Part shown: positions 9,201 to 16,332 of the stretch, piece after piece | Layout: every line of letters starts with the position of its first letter | Numbering within the stretch: the stretch's first letter is position 1 | NCBI RefSeq assembly: GCF_025403405.1 | Contig: NZ_JANEZT010000004.1 | Location: 1 to 44,975, forward strand | DNA length: 44,975 bases | Direction: 5' to 3' | From: Frankia tisae | Lineage (GTDB): Bacteria; Actinomycetota; Actinomycetes; Frankiales; Frankiaceae | Notes under the pieces: generated by a model | Told to the model about the DNA's origin: nothing | Database searches by the model: none | Seen by the model: the letters and a program-made list of their open reading frames with translations, nothing else | Position numbers and translations under genes: made by a program

Positions 9201-10795
9201 CGCCCGGCCCGCGGGCCTCCGGTCCCCCCGCGGCAGACGAGGATTCCACCCGGCCGCCGGCGAACGGCCGCCGGGCTCCGCTCGGACCGCCGCCCGCCCC
9301 GCTCGCCTCCCCGAGTGGTCCGGCGCCACCCGGACCGACAGCGCCACCCGGACCGACAGCGTCCCCGATCTCCGTGCCTCCTGGCGCCGAGCCAGCGCCC
9401 CGGACGACACCGGCATCTGCCCCGACTCCCACGCCGCGCCTGGCAGCACTCGGTGAGACCGACCCGGACGACACCGGCTCCACGCTGCTGTCCCATCCGA
9501 GCAGTCCGCTCATCCGGCCAACTGACATTCCCCACGTGCCTGCGGTGCTCTACTTCGAGACCCCGCGCATGCGGGACAACCGTCAGGCCCGGACACCAGC
9601 GGGCACAGCGGAGCAGATGGCGGATGCCTCTCCGGCCGCGATACCGGCCTCGCAGCCGACGCCCATGCCGTTCCCGGTGCCTCCCGAGCGGGTGCCGACT
9701 CCGCCGCGCCCAGCATTCCCACCACGTCCGCCGATTCCGCCACCCAACGAGATCCCCGGCGCAGCACCGGCAGAGCCAGCACCAGCAGAGCCAGCACCAG
9801 CAGCACCGGAACCAGCAGCACCGGAACCCGGCGGGCCACAACCCGCGCAGACCGCACGCACCCAGGGGTCGGGAAACTACTCCGACGGGGAGACAACCAT
9901 TCCGAGCGGCCGGGGTTGGCCGGCCGGCCCAGTTCTGCCCTCGCCAACGACAGCGGCAGCGCCACCGCCGGCCGTGACAGCCACGCCGGCGGCGGTGCGC
10001 GAGCCGCGGTCCGCCGAGCCGATGGCCACGGGCGAAGCCCAGGTCCGCGTCCTGGGGCTGCCCACCGTTGAAGGACCGGGCCGGCAACCGACGGACGACC
10101 TCGATCTCCTGACCGAGATTGCCGTGTACCTTGCCCTGCACCGCGAGGGCGCGCACCGTCGGCTGCTCGCCGAGGAGATCTGGCTTCCGGACGCCGCGGC
10201 CGGCGACGACGCCGTCGACGCCGCGCTGGGCGAGGCCCGCCACTGGCTCGGAGTCGACGCCGAGGGGCGGCCCCGGCTGTCCCTCGACCCGCAGGGGCGG
10301 TGGCGGCTGAGCCCGGACGTGCGCTGCGACTGGGAGCTGTTCGTCGCCTACACCCATCGGGCCGGCATGCCCGGGGGCGACACCGAGGCGGATCTGACAA
10401 CGGCCCTGCGGATGGTCAGCGGCCCGCTGTGGACGAACCTGCCCACCGGTCGGTACCGGTGGGCGACCACCGGCCCCATCGCGCGGAGCACCCGGGCCGG
10501 TGTCGTCGATGTGGCCCACCGCCTCGCCGAGCTCACGCTGGGCTTCGGAGACACGATGACGGCCATGGCCGCCTGCCGCACCGGGTTGCGGGCGGTGCCG
10601 GCATCCGAGGCGTTGTGGCGTGACCTGCTGCGCACCGTGTCGGCCCGGGGCGATCGCCACACGCTCGAGGCGGTGACCACGGAGATGTACCGGACCATCG
10701 GTGCCGGCGGGACCCGGCGGGGTGGCCGGGCTGAAGCCGAGACGGACGCGCTGGTCCAGACGTTGCTGCCGGGGTTTCGGCGGGCGCGGAAATGA
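6221..10795 (+). CDS. Very large membrane protein with LysM and SARP/BTAD-type regulatory domains
   Basis: A 1,524-residue protein. I chose the ATG at 6221 (preceded by GGGGA) over the upstream in-frame ATG at 6146. Three hydrophobic segments lie at about residues 80-105, 117-140 and 162-186. An Asp/Gly/Phe/Ser repeat follows (about 304-345, encoded by near-identical 18-bp units), then a LysM-like region (about 396-462, with DTLWGIAERFLGDGLRYREI) and a fourth hydrophobic segment (about 552-573). A long Pro/Ala-rich linker contains AEPAP/APEPA repeats. The C-terminus (from about 1276) resembles the winged-helix plus bacterial transcriptional activator domain of AfsR/SARP proteins. The layout suggests a membrane sensor linking the envelope to a regulatory domain. 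Similar LysM-BTAD proteins occur in actinomycetes; their role is not established to my knowledge. Confidence 0.85.
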   Translation: MSTTPFPSAPSPSHPPAPAGTPAAPEPPLQPGPPQPAAKWRRGPAAGAVGGGRAAGPAAVPTRQAVPPVPAEQRARERLQAAGAIAAIAVAVLGIPAILALVLGPPIQGGSGAGGVARAILALLFWAAWAHFIACLAAEWRAEVRGSGLAPRIPFGGAPQTFARRLVVTTLLLSGTTALVVPVTYGQETARGTRPGAAGALRAMPAAAPRPELTPPRVADGDDPPRAATNRGTGLGTRVTPDDTDLPVPAPRGWAALPVSSTGRPARPADRATSRGGGRSAPEVPAGDGGYEDAPYRGDRRDGFDDPDDLDDLDGFDGSGDFDGSGDFDDSNGFDGSNDFDDSDGAWTAGFAAPVPPARKPVFGQDELLPPWHADRPELISPAADRHGRLVPSERVVKLYEVRPAEGRHHDTLWGIAERFLGDGLRYREIFDLNEGRTQPDGRVLSKPSLIHAGWILLLPADAQGDGLRVLQMPEGTAGPPQPSVDSDGDDDLGDFFDHDDFGDAADADAVLDAGSGEIENRYEAAHLPAVPDAPEPAAGQLVAASLAPPPDFLGVAAAGLLAAGVMVALAGRRSGPAQPPQDAAERALLLAADTEAARFIDRSLRVLSASLTGQGRLLPAVYAAILTEEALILHMAPAQDEPPPPPWTVGEVPGSWWIERTPALQAGAGGDAAIPPSPAVPAPFPALVSFGHDDAGSRILVDLEGAPGVIGLLGDRAIATQIVIAVALELATNVWSDDLRVCLIGFADDDLDELLTIAPQRLWTAVSVAEALDELSGPDDEDADFDGGTADDFPLEAGQRIAGNPGALAPDLLVLAAPPHEADIARLTRMARGRRHAVGVLAVGDSPAARWRFTVGPDRRMSLGVLGVEVWAQSITGPEYQAIAALFREADAAAYPAPAGPADDNTPPQPGPASPPLVVAPLSPPPQPPPAATGPARVGGASQAAPGGTVPATAHPAMEHPMPGDEITRPPARPDSVPGVLPWTPQLSAIPPAPGPRASGPPAADEDSTRPPANGRRAPLGPPPAPLASPSGPAPPGPTAPPGPTASPISVPPGAEPAPRTTPASAPTPTPRLAALGETDPDDTGSTLLSHPSSPLIRPTDIPHVPAVLYFETPRMRDNRQARTPAGTAEQMADASPAAIPASQPTPMPFPVPPERVPTPPRPAFPPRPPIPPPNEIPGAAPAEPAPAEPAPAAPEPAAPEPGGPQPAQTARTQGSGNYSDGETTIPSGRGWPAGPVLPSPTTAAAPPPAVTATPAAVREPRSAEPMATGEAQVRVLGLPTVEGPGRQPTDDLDLLTEIAVYLALHREGAHRRLLAEEIWLPDAAAGDDAVDAALGEARHWLGVDAEGRPRLSLDPQGRWRLSPDVRCDWELFVAYTHRAGMPGGDTEADLTTALRMVSGPLWTNLPTGRYRWATTGPIARSTRAGVVDVAHRLAELTLGFGDTMTAMAACRTGLRAVPASEALWRDLLRTVSARGDRHTLEAVTTEMYRTIGAGGTRRGGRAEAETDALVQTLLPGFRRARK

Positions 10796-10807
10796 GACAG
10801 GGGTGGA

Positions 10808-12151
10808 TCACGAGGACGCCGGCCCGCCGCCGGCCGCCGGCCGGACGGGGCATTGTTCGCCCGCTGCGTGATCCGGGCGAGGGGCGCGCAGCGCGGGCGC
10901 GAAGGCGGCGATCGTCGCGAGCAGGACAAGCACGACCGTCAGGGCACGGTGGAGGCCGATGAGTTCGGCGAGCCCACCCACGACCGGCGGTCCGGTCAGC
11001 CAACCGGCGTAGCCGACCGTGCTGACCACGGCGATCGAGGTTCCCGTTGACGCGTCGAGCCCGCCCGCCGTGGAGAACACGGCCGGCACCACGCAGGCGG
11101 TGCCGACACCGAGGGCGCCGAAACCGATCACGCCGGCGGCGGACCCGAACGGTAGGGCGCCGACCGCGAGCGCGCCGGCGAACCCCACGCCCGCGACCGC
11201 CGTGAGGCCTCGCACCGTCCGCGTCGGGCTGTACCGCACCATCACGCGATCGCCGACCAGGCGCACGGCGAGCATGCACACCGTGAACGCCACGAAGCCC
11301 GCCCCGGCGACCCCGGCAGCCGCCCCCGTCACCTCGGCGAGGTACACGGCGCTCCAGTCCGCGGCCACCCCCTCACACAGGAAGCTCCCGAACGCGACGG
11401 CGCACAGCGCCGCGAACTGCCCCGACAGCCGGCGGCCGCGCCGCCTGCGCACCCGCTCAGCCGCCGCCGTCGCCGCCGTCGCCTCCGCCTCCGACCGCCC
11501 GACGGCGAGTTCCGGGCTCGATTTCCCGCCGGCCGACTCCGCCATCGGCGCCGCCGGATCCGCAAGCATCCACCAGGTGGCAGGTAGGGCGATGACCAGG
11601 CCAATCGCGCCGAGCGCAACGAGCTGGGCGCCGACGGGTACCGCCAGCGCCGCGGCGGCGGTACCGATCCCGGCGCCGGTCAGCGCGCCGGCCGTCCAGG
11701 CCGCGTGCGCAGTGGCCATGATCGGCCGACCGTAGCCGCGTTCGACCTCGACGGCCTGGGCGTTCGCGGCGATGTCGAGGCCACTGCTGGTAACGCCCCA
11801 CAGGGCGAGCAGGGCGAACAGCGACCACTGACCGTCCACGGACGGAAACAACGATCCGACGGCGCAGTAGCCGGGGAGGGTGGCGCGCACCACCGGGACG
11901 CTGCCGAAACGGGCCACCGCGATGCCGGCGAGCCACAGGGTCAGGACGGCACCGACCGGTGCGCCGAGCAGGGCCAGCCCCAGCTGCCCGTCGCCGAGGC
12001 GCAGGTCGGCCTTGATCTGCGGCACCCGCGGCGCCCAGCTCGCGAGCACCAGAGCCAGGACGAACAGCGCAATCATGGTCGCGGTCCGCGCATGGGCGAG
12101 GCGCCGACGCCGCAGCGGGCCGTTCCCGCCGGTCACGGCCGCACGCCCCAT
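10808..12151 (-). CDS. Major facilitator superfamily transporter (YbjJ-like)
   Basis: A 447-residue integral membrane protein with about twelve hydrophobic segments in two six-helix halves, separated by a charged Arg/Glu-rich central loop (around SEAEATAATAAAERVRRRRG). The ATG at 12151 gives the usual MFS length; upstream in-frame residues are Arg-rich and unlike a signal. Motifs such as WAPRVPQIKADLRLGDGQLG are typical of the YbjJ branch, whose substrates are mostly unknown. It ends 13 bp from the end of the convergent LysM/BTAD gene. Substrate cannot be inferred from context. Confidence 0.85.
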   Translation of the reverse strand: MGRAAVTGGNGPLRRRRLAHARTATMIALFVLALVLASWAPRVPQIKADLRLGDGQLGLALLGAPVGAVLTLWLAGIAVARFGSVPVVRATLPGYCAVGSLFPSVDGQWSLFALLALWGVTSSGLDIAANAQAVEVERGYGRPIMATAHAAWTAGALTGAGIGTAAAALAVPVGAQLVALGAIGLVIALPATWWMLADPAAPMAESAGGKSSPELAVGRSEAEATAATAAAERVRRRRGRRLSGQFAALCAVAFGSFLCEGVAADWSAVYLAEVTGAAAGVAGAGFVAFTVCMLAVRLVGDRVMVRYSPTRTVRGLTAVAGVGFAGALAVGALPFGSAAGVIGFGALGVGTACVVPAVFSTAGGLDASTGTSIAVVSTVGYAGWLTGPPVVGGLAELIGLHRALTVVLVLLATIAAFAPALRAPRPDHAAGEQCPVRPAAGGGPASS

Positions 12152-12195
12152 GTCGTCACCCGATCCCCAGCGGCACTGCACCGCATACTGGCCGG

Positions 12196-12387
12196 ATGCG
12201 GCTGATCCTGCTGTCCGATACGCATCTTCCGACGCGGGCGCGGGCGTTGCCCGCCGAGCTGTGGACCCCGGTCGAGGAAGCGGACGTGGTGCTGCACGCC
12301 GGCGACTGGGTCGGCCGGGACGCCGTCGACAAACTGGCGGCGCGAGCGGAGCGGCTGATCGGCTGCTACGGCAACGCCGACGGACGT
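12196..12387 (+). pseudogene. Truncated YfcE/MJ0936-type metallophosphoesterase
   Basis: The first 60 or so residues carry the family's metal-binding blocks: an SDTHLP block at the start, HAGDW in the middle and a GNAD block at the end. The conserved homology stops right after GNADG, where the remaining C-terminal half and its metal-binding histidines should follow. The open frame runs on to 12486 but only as out-of-frame translation of the next gene remnant. It diverges from the MFS gene, with 44 bp between the two starts. The protein would lack half its active site. Confidence 0.75.
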
Positions 12388-12652
12388 TCGACTGGGCGGC
12401 GCCCGACGAGCAGGTGCACGCCTTCGTCAACGACCCGGAACGGACGATCGGCACCTACCTGTACGGACGCCGCCTGTACGAGGTGATGGCGGCCTGGGAG
12501 CGGACGAGGTCCGCCGGCTGGTCGCCGCAGCCGAGGGCGACGTCTCCATCGGCGGCCCCACCCTCGCCGGCCCCACCCTCGCCGGCCATGCCATCAGGGC
12601 CGGCCTGGTCGACGAATGCCACCTGCACCACCGCGTTACCGGCGCTTTGTAG
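12388..12652 (+). pseudogene. Broken dihydrofolate-reductase-like (RibD C-terminal family) gene
   Basis: One frame encodes a segment typical of this family (FDWAAPDEQVHAFVND, then GTYLYGRRLYEVMAAWE). After AAWE the homology moves to another frame, where a later part of the same family appears (DVSIGGPTLAG, then HAIRAGLVDECHLH), ending at a TAG at 12650-12652. The N-terminus and the middle of the gene are missing, and a 15-bp tandem duplication (about 12555-12585) repeats PTLAG. This is a dead gene joined directly to the truncated phosphoesterase. Confidence 0.75.
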
Positions 12653-12698
12653 CGACGCGCCTCCTGAGGACGAGGACGCGGATGCGGACGGCCGAGGC

Positions 12699-14330
12699 TC
12701 AGGCCACTCCGTCGGCGGCGAGGATCCGGCGGGTGTGGCGGCGCAGCCGGTCGGCCTGCCGCCGAAGCTCCTCGGCCCGTGCGTCCAGCTCGCGCCGTGC
12801 CGCGATCAGACCCTCCACGGGCACCACGTCGCTGCCGAGCACGTCCCGGGCAGTCCCCGCTCCGGGCGTGTGCGCGCCTGATCTCGCCTTGGGAACGCCT
12901 GGCCCGGACGCGGACGCACCTGGCCCGATGGCGGCCGCCGTCGATCCGGTCGGGCGGCCGACGTGGCGGACCGCGCGGCCAGCGCCCGACCCGGCCGCCG
13001 ACCCGGCGGCCCCTGGCATCGGCGCGTGGGTCCCGGCCACGGTTCGGCCGTCGAGTTCCGTCCGGATGGCGGCGGTGCCGACCCGGGCAACCCCGGCGGC
13101 GGCACGATCAGCGAAGGCAGAAGCGGCAGCGGCAGGAGCGGCAGCGGAGGCAGGAGCGGCAGCACCGGCGGCGCGCGACGTCGGGCGCCGCCGGTGGGAA
13201 TCGGGGCGCGCGGCCAGGACCGCGGCGACTGCCCGCGCCGGCCGGGGCGGGCGCAGTTGCTCCTCGAAGCGGTCCCGTTCGTCGGCGAGGCACGCGAGTT
13301 CCTCGCCGATCCGGTCCAGATCGCGCTGCAGGCGGCGGCGCAGGCGCCGAACCGCCGGCCCGCTCGGCCCAGCCTGCCGGCTGCGCCGCAGGTCGTGACG
13401 CAGCCGCTCCAGGTCGTGGTGCACCTGCTCCTCCAGCCGGGACAGCCGGCCCTGGGCCTGGCGCGCCGCCAGCCGCGAGAGCTGCCCGGTGATCAGCGGC
13501 GAACGCGCCAGCGCCCGGACGCCGACCGTCATCACGATCAGGCCGAGCAGCTCGCCGGCGAGCGCGAGCGGAGTCAGCCGCAGCTCGCCGCCGAGCAGCC
13601 CCACGCCGATCGCGACACCGGCGAGCGGCTCGACGCTGACCGACGCGGGCAGCGACGCGGGCAGCGGGGCCATCTCGTAGGCGCTCTGCGCGAGCAGTGC
13701 GCTGATCACCGCCACGGCCGCGACGGCCCAGGGGAGCCAGGACCGGGCGATGGCGTCGACGCCGTCAGCGGTCAGCAGGTGACCGGCGGCACTGACGAGC
13801 GCGGCCTGCAGCGCGGACAGCAGACCCGCGGCGCCCGCCAGCAGCGGCGCGCGGCGCACGGCCGCCAGCCGCCGTGTCCCCCAGACCGCGCCGAACACGA
13901 CCAGCCCGACGAGGATGCCCGTCAGCACCCAGCCACCTGAGGTCGCGGCCTCGGAATCGCCCGATTCCGGCTTGCCGGCGAACACGAACAGGGCGAGCCC
14001 GGCGGCGGTTGCCGCGGCGGCCAGCCAGTCCCGCCGCGGCACCACTCTGCGTGCGAGCAACGCGGCGAGCGGCAGGGCGAACAGCAGCTGGCAGATCTGC
14101 AACGGTTCGACGAGCGCGACGGCGCCGTGGGTCAGCGCGGCCCCGGCCAGCAGGCTGCCCAGGGCGCCGATGGCGACGCCGAAGTCCCACAGCGGTCGGC
14201 GCACCAGCCAGAGCAGCAGCCGCAGTCGCAGGACGTCGCCCGGTGGCGCGCGGAAGGCCACCCGCTGCTGGATGACAGCGGCCACCCCGAAGCACACGGC
14301 GGCTCCCAGGCCGAGCAGATAGGTCGCCAC
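12699..14330 (-). CDS. DMT/EamA-like multidrug or metabolite transporter with a coiled-coil C-terminal tail
   Basis: About nine to ten hydrophobic segments occupy the first 300 residues, with a typical DMT start (ATYLLGLGAAVCFGVAAVIQQR). After the membrane part comes a strongly charged heptad-like coiled coil (from LSRLEEQVHHDLERLRHDL to ECLADERDRFEEQL region), then an Ala/Pro/Gly-rich linker and a second short coiled coil ending at ILAADGVA. I chose the GTG at 14330 because the transmembrane domain begins there; the ATG at 14450 would add a polar 40-residue extension with no homology I recognise. The roughly 240-residue cytoplasmic tail is much longer than in ordinary DMT proteins and suggests oligomerisation or partner binding. 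Confidence 0.75.
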   Translation of the reverse strand: MATYLLGLGAAVCFGVAAVIQQRVAFRAPPGDVLRLRLLLWLVRRPLWDFGVAIGALGSLLAGAALTHGAVALVEPLQICQLLFALPLAALLARRVVPRRDWLAAAATAAGLALFVFAGKPESGDSEAATSGGWVLTGILVGLVVFGAVWGTRRLAAVRRAPLLAGAAGLLSALQAALVSAAGHLLTADGVDAIARSWLPWAVAAVAVISALLAQSAYEMAPLPASLPASVSVEPLAGVAIGVGLLGGELRLTPLALAGELLGLIVMTVGVRALARSPLITGQLSRLAARQAQGRLSRLEEQVHHDLERLRHDLRRSRQAGPSGPAVRRLRRRLQRDLDRIGEELACLADERDRFEEQLRPPRPARAVAAVLAARPDSHRRRPTSRAAGAAAPASAAAPAAAASAFADRAAAGVARVGTAAIRTELDGRTVAGTHAPMPGAAGSAAGSGAGRAVRHVGRPTGSTAAAIGPGASASGPGVPKARSGAHTPGAGTARDVLGSDVVPVEGLIAARRELDARAEELRRQADRLRRHTRRILAADGVA

Positions 14331-14641
14331 GCCTCCTCGATCCCGCCGTGCTCCCGTCGCGCCCGCTGGCGACGGTCCGTCCGTCGCCGCGTGACGCCGG
14401 CCCCCGGCGTTGCCCGGCCCGTTCAGCGGCCGGTCCCCACAGGGTGTCATGCCGGTGGCCGGATAACGGTCGCTGGTCGTTCATCCGTCCCCGTTCGGGC
14501 GCCGCGGGCGCTACATCTCACACCGGGCGCCGACCGCAACCGCTCCACAGGCATGCCGGGGCGGCGCGCACGCGAACATCTCCGGCGGTATGAAGGGACG
14601 GCACCCCGATGTGACCGGAGCGACAGAGGCAGAGGTGGAAG

Positions 14642-15469
14642 ATGCCGGTGGACACCCGGACGACCCCGGAGCATGACGACGCCCCGGTCCGGTACGACGT
14701 GGCCGACCAGGTCGCGACGATCACCTTCGATCGTCCGGACAAGCTGAACGCGCTGACCGTGGCGATGGGTGACCGGCTGTTTGCGCTGCTGCGGCGGGCC
14801 GACGCCGACCGGCAGGTCCGGGCCGTAGTGATCACCGGCGCGGGACGGGCCTTCTCCGCCGGCGCGGACCTCGCCATGCTGGCGCACACCCCGGTCGACG
14901 AGCGGGACTCGCTGATCGTCGCGCCGGAGAACGGCCCCGCGATGATCCGCTCGCTACGCCTGCCGGTGATCGCGGCGATCAACGGGCCGGCGGCCGGGCT
15001 GGCGTTCGCGGTCAGCCTGGCGGCCGACATCCGTTTCGTCGCCGCGGACGCGAAGCTGTCGTTGCCGTTCTCCCGGCTGGGCCTGTACTCGGAGTACGGG
15101 TCGGCCTGGCTGCTGTCCCGGCTGGTCGGTGCCGGCGCCGCCGCGGACCTGCTGCTGTCCGGCCGGGTCTTCCTCGGCGCCGAGTCGGGCGAGCTGGGGC
15201 TTGCCCAGCGGGTCCTGCCCGCCGCCGAGGTGCTGCCGGCCGCCTTGGACTATGCCCGCGACCTGGCTCTGAACTGTTCGCCGGACTCGCTGGCGATGAT
15301 CCGCAGCATGATCGACGACGCCGCCGTCTCGCCGCTCGCCGAGCACTACGCGGCGACCGTGCCGGTGATGCGCGCCGGCCTGCGCGCGTTCGACTTCGAC
15401 GAGGGCGTCGCCGCCCGCCGGGACAAGCGCGCCCCGAAGTTCCGCGAGCGCATTCCCGGCGGGGGGTGA
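14642..15469 (+). CDS. Enoyl-CoA hydratase/isomerase family protein
   Basis: A 275-residue crotonase-fold protein that acts on acyl-CoA thioesters in the cytoplasm. The CoA/oxyanion region is clear: GAGRAFSAGADLAML, then PVIAAINGPAAGLAFAVSLAADIRF. The segment LPFSRLGLYSEYGSAWLLSRLVG holds a Glu at the position of the usual catalytic glutamate. Length is normal for the family. A purine-rich site (AGAGGTGGAAG) precedes the ATG. The SDR gene starts 93 bp downstream in the same direction, which suggests shared fatty-acid or aromatic acyl-CoA catabolism; the actual substrate is not visible. Confidence 0.9.
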   Translation: MPVDTRTTPEHDDAPVRYDVADQVATITFDRPDKLNALTVAMGDRLFALLRRADADRQVRAVVITGAGRAFSAGADLAMLAHTPVDERDSLIVAPENGPAMIRSLRLPVIAAINGPAAGLAFAVSLAADIRFVAADAKLSLPFSRLGLYSEYGSAWLLSRLVGAGAAADLLLSGRVFLGAESGELGLAQRVLPAAEVLPAALDYARDLALNCSPDSLAMIRSMIDDAAVSPLAEHYAATVPVMRAGLRAFDFDEGVAARRDKRAPKFRERIPGGG

Positions 15470-15562
15470 CGGGGACCCGGCGTGGGGCATCGATCAGACT
15501 AGGGACGTCTGGGTACAAGCCGACGCATTGCAACATCGAACCGGCGCGAGGAGGCGTTTACG

Positions 15563-16321
15563 GTGAGTGAGCAAACGGGGACAGCCGTGGTGACCGGCGG
15601 CGGGACGGGGATCGGCCGGGCGATCGCGCGGGCGCTGGCCGAACGCGGCGACCGGGTCGTCATCGTCGGGCGCCGCCCCGATCGGTTGGAATCCGCGGCC
15701 AAGGACATCAACGCCGAGGTCGGCGGCCCGCCGGTCCTACCCTTCGCCGCCGACATCACCGACCCCGACCAGGTCGAACGCCTCGCCGGGTTCGTCACCG
15801 GCGAGTTCGGCACCCTGGATGTGCTGGTCAACAACGCGGGCGGCACCCACTCCGCGCCGGTGACCTCGCTGCACGACCTGGCGACGAGGCACACGGCGCT
15901 CTACCTGCAGAACGTCGTCAGCGCCCTGCTGGTCACGCAGGCGCTCGGCCCCGCGATCCGGCGGCCGGGCGGGCGCATCATCATGATCAGCTCCAGGTCG
16001 GCGCGCAGTGCCGGCGGCGATCCCGGCTACGCCGCCACCAAGGCGGCGCTCAACCGGCTCGTCGTCGGCCTCGCCAACGACTACGGCCCCGACGGGGTGA
16101 CGGTCAACGCCGTCGCCCCGGGCTACGTGCCGGACACCGAGCTGTACTCCGGGGCGATCCCGGCCGAGTGGCACGAGCGGATCGTCGCGGGCATCTCGGT
16201 GGGCCGCGGCGGGGAGCCCGCCGAGATAGCCACCGTGGTCCGCGACCTCGCCGCGCCGGGTTCGTCGTTCGTCAACGGCACCGTCATCGAGGTCGACGGC
16301 GGCCTGCGGCCCAGCACCTGA
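15563..16321 (+). CDS. Short-chain dehydrogenase/reductase
   Basis: A classical 252-residue SDR. It has the cofactor motif TGGGTGIG near the N-terminus, NNAGG in the middle, and the catalytic Ser plus Tyr-x3-Lys (ISSRSARSAGG, then YAATK). An Arg pair after strand beta-2 (VGRRPDR) favours NADP(H). The GTG start at 15563 has GAGGAGG about seven bases upstream. The C-terminus (NGTVIEVDGGLRP) is typical of the FabG-like branch. Follows the enoyl-CoA hydratase gene; substrate unknown. Confidence 0.92.
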   Translation: MSEQTGTAVVTGGGTGIGRAIARALAERGDRVVIVGRRPDRLESAAKDINAEVGGPPVLPFAADITDPDQVERLAGFVTGEFGTLDVLVNNAGGTHSAPVTSLHDLATRHTALYLQNVVSALLVTQALGPAIRRPGGRIIMISSRSARSAGGDPGYAATKAALNRLVVGLANDYGPDGVTVNAVAPGYVPDTELYSGAIPAEWHERIVAGISVGRGGEPAEIATVVRDLAAPGSSFVNGTVIEVDGGLRPST

Positions 16322-16332
16322 GCCGCCGATCT

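Noticed and set aside
8411-10660. Very long minus-strand open frame (749 codons) opposite the LysM/BTAD gene
   Set aside because: Arg/Gly/Trp-rich shadow caused by high GC; the plus strand has recognisable domains and a start.
16168-16332. Upstream extension of the NagZ frame inside the SDR gene
   Set aside because: The lipoprotein signal begins at the GTG at 16333; the upstream part is a shadow of the SDR coding frame.
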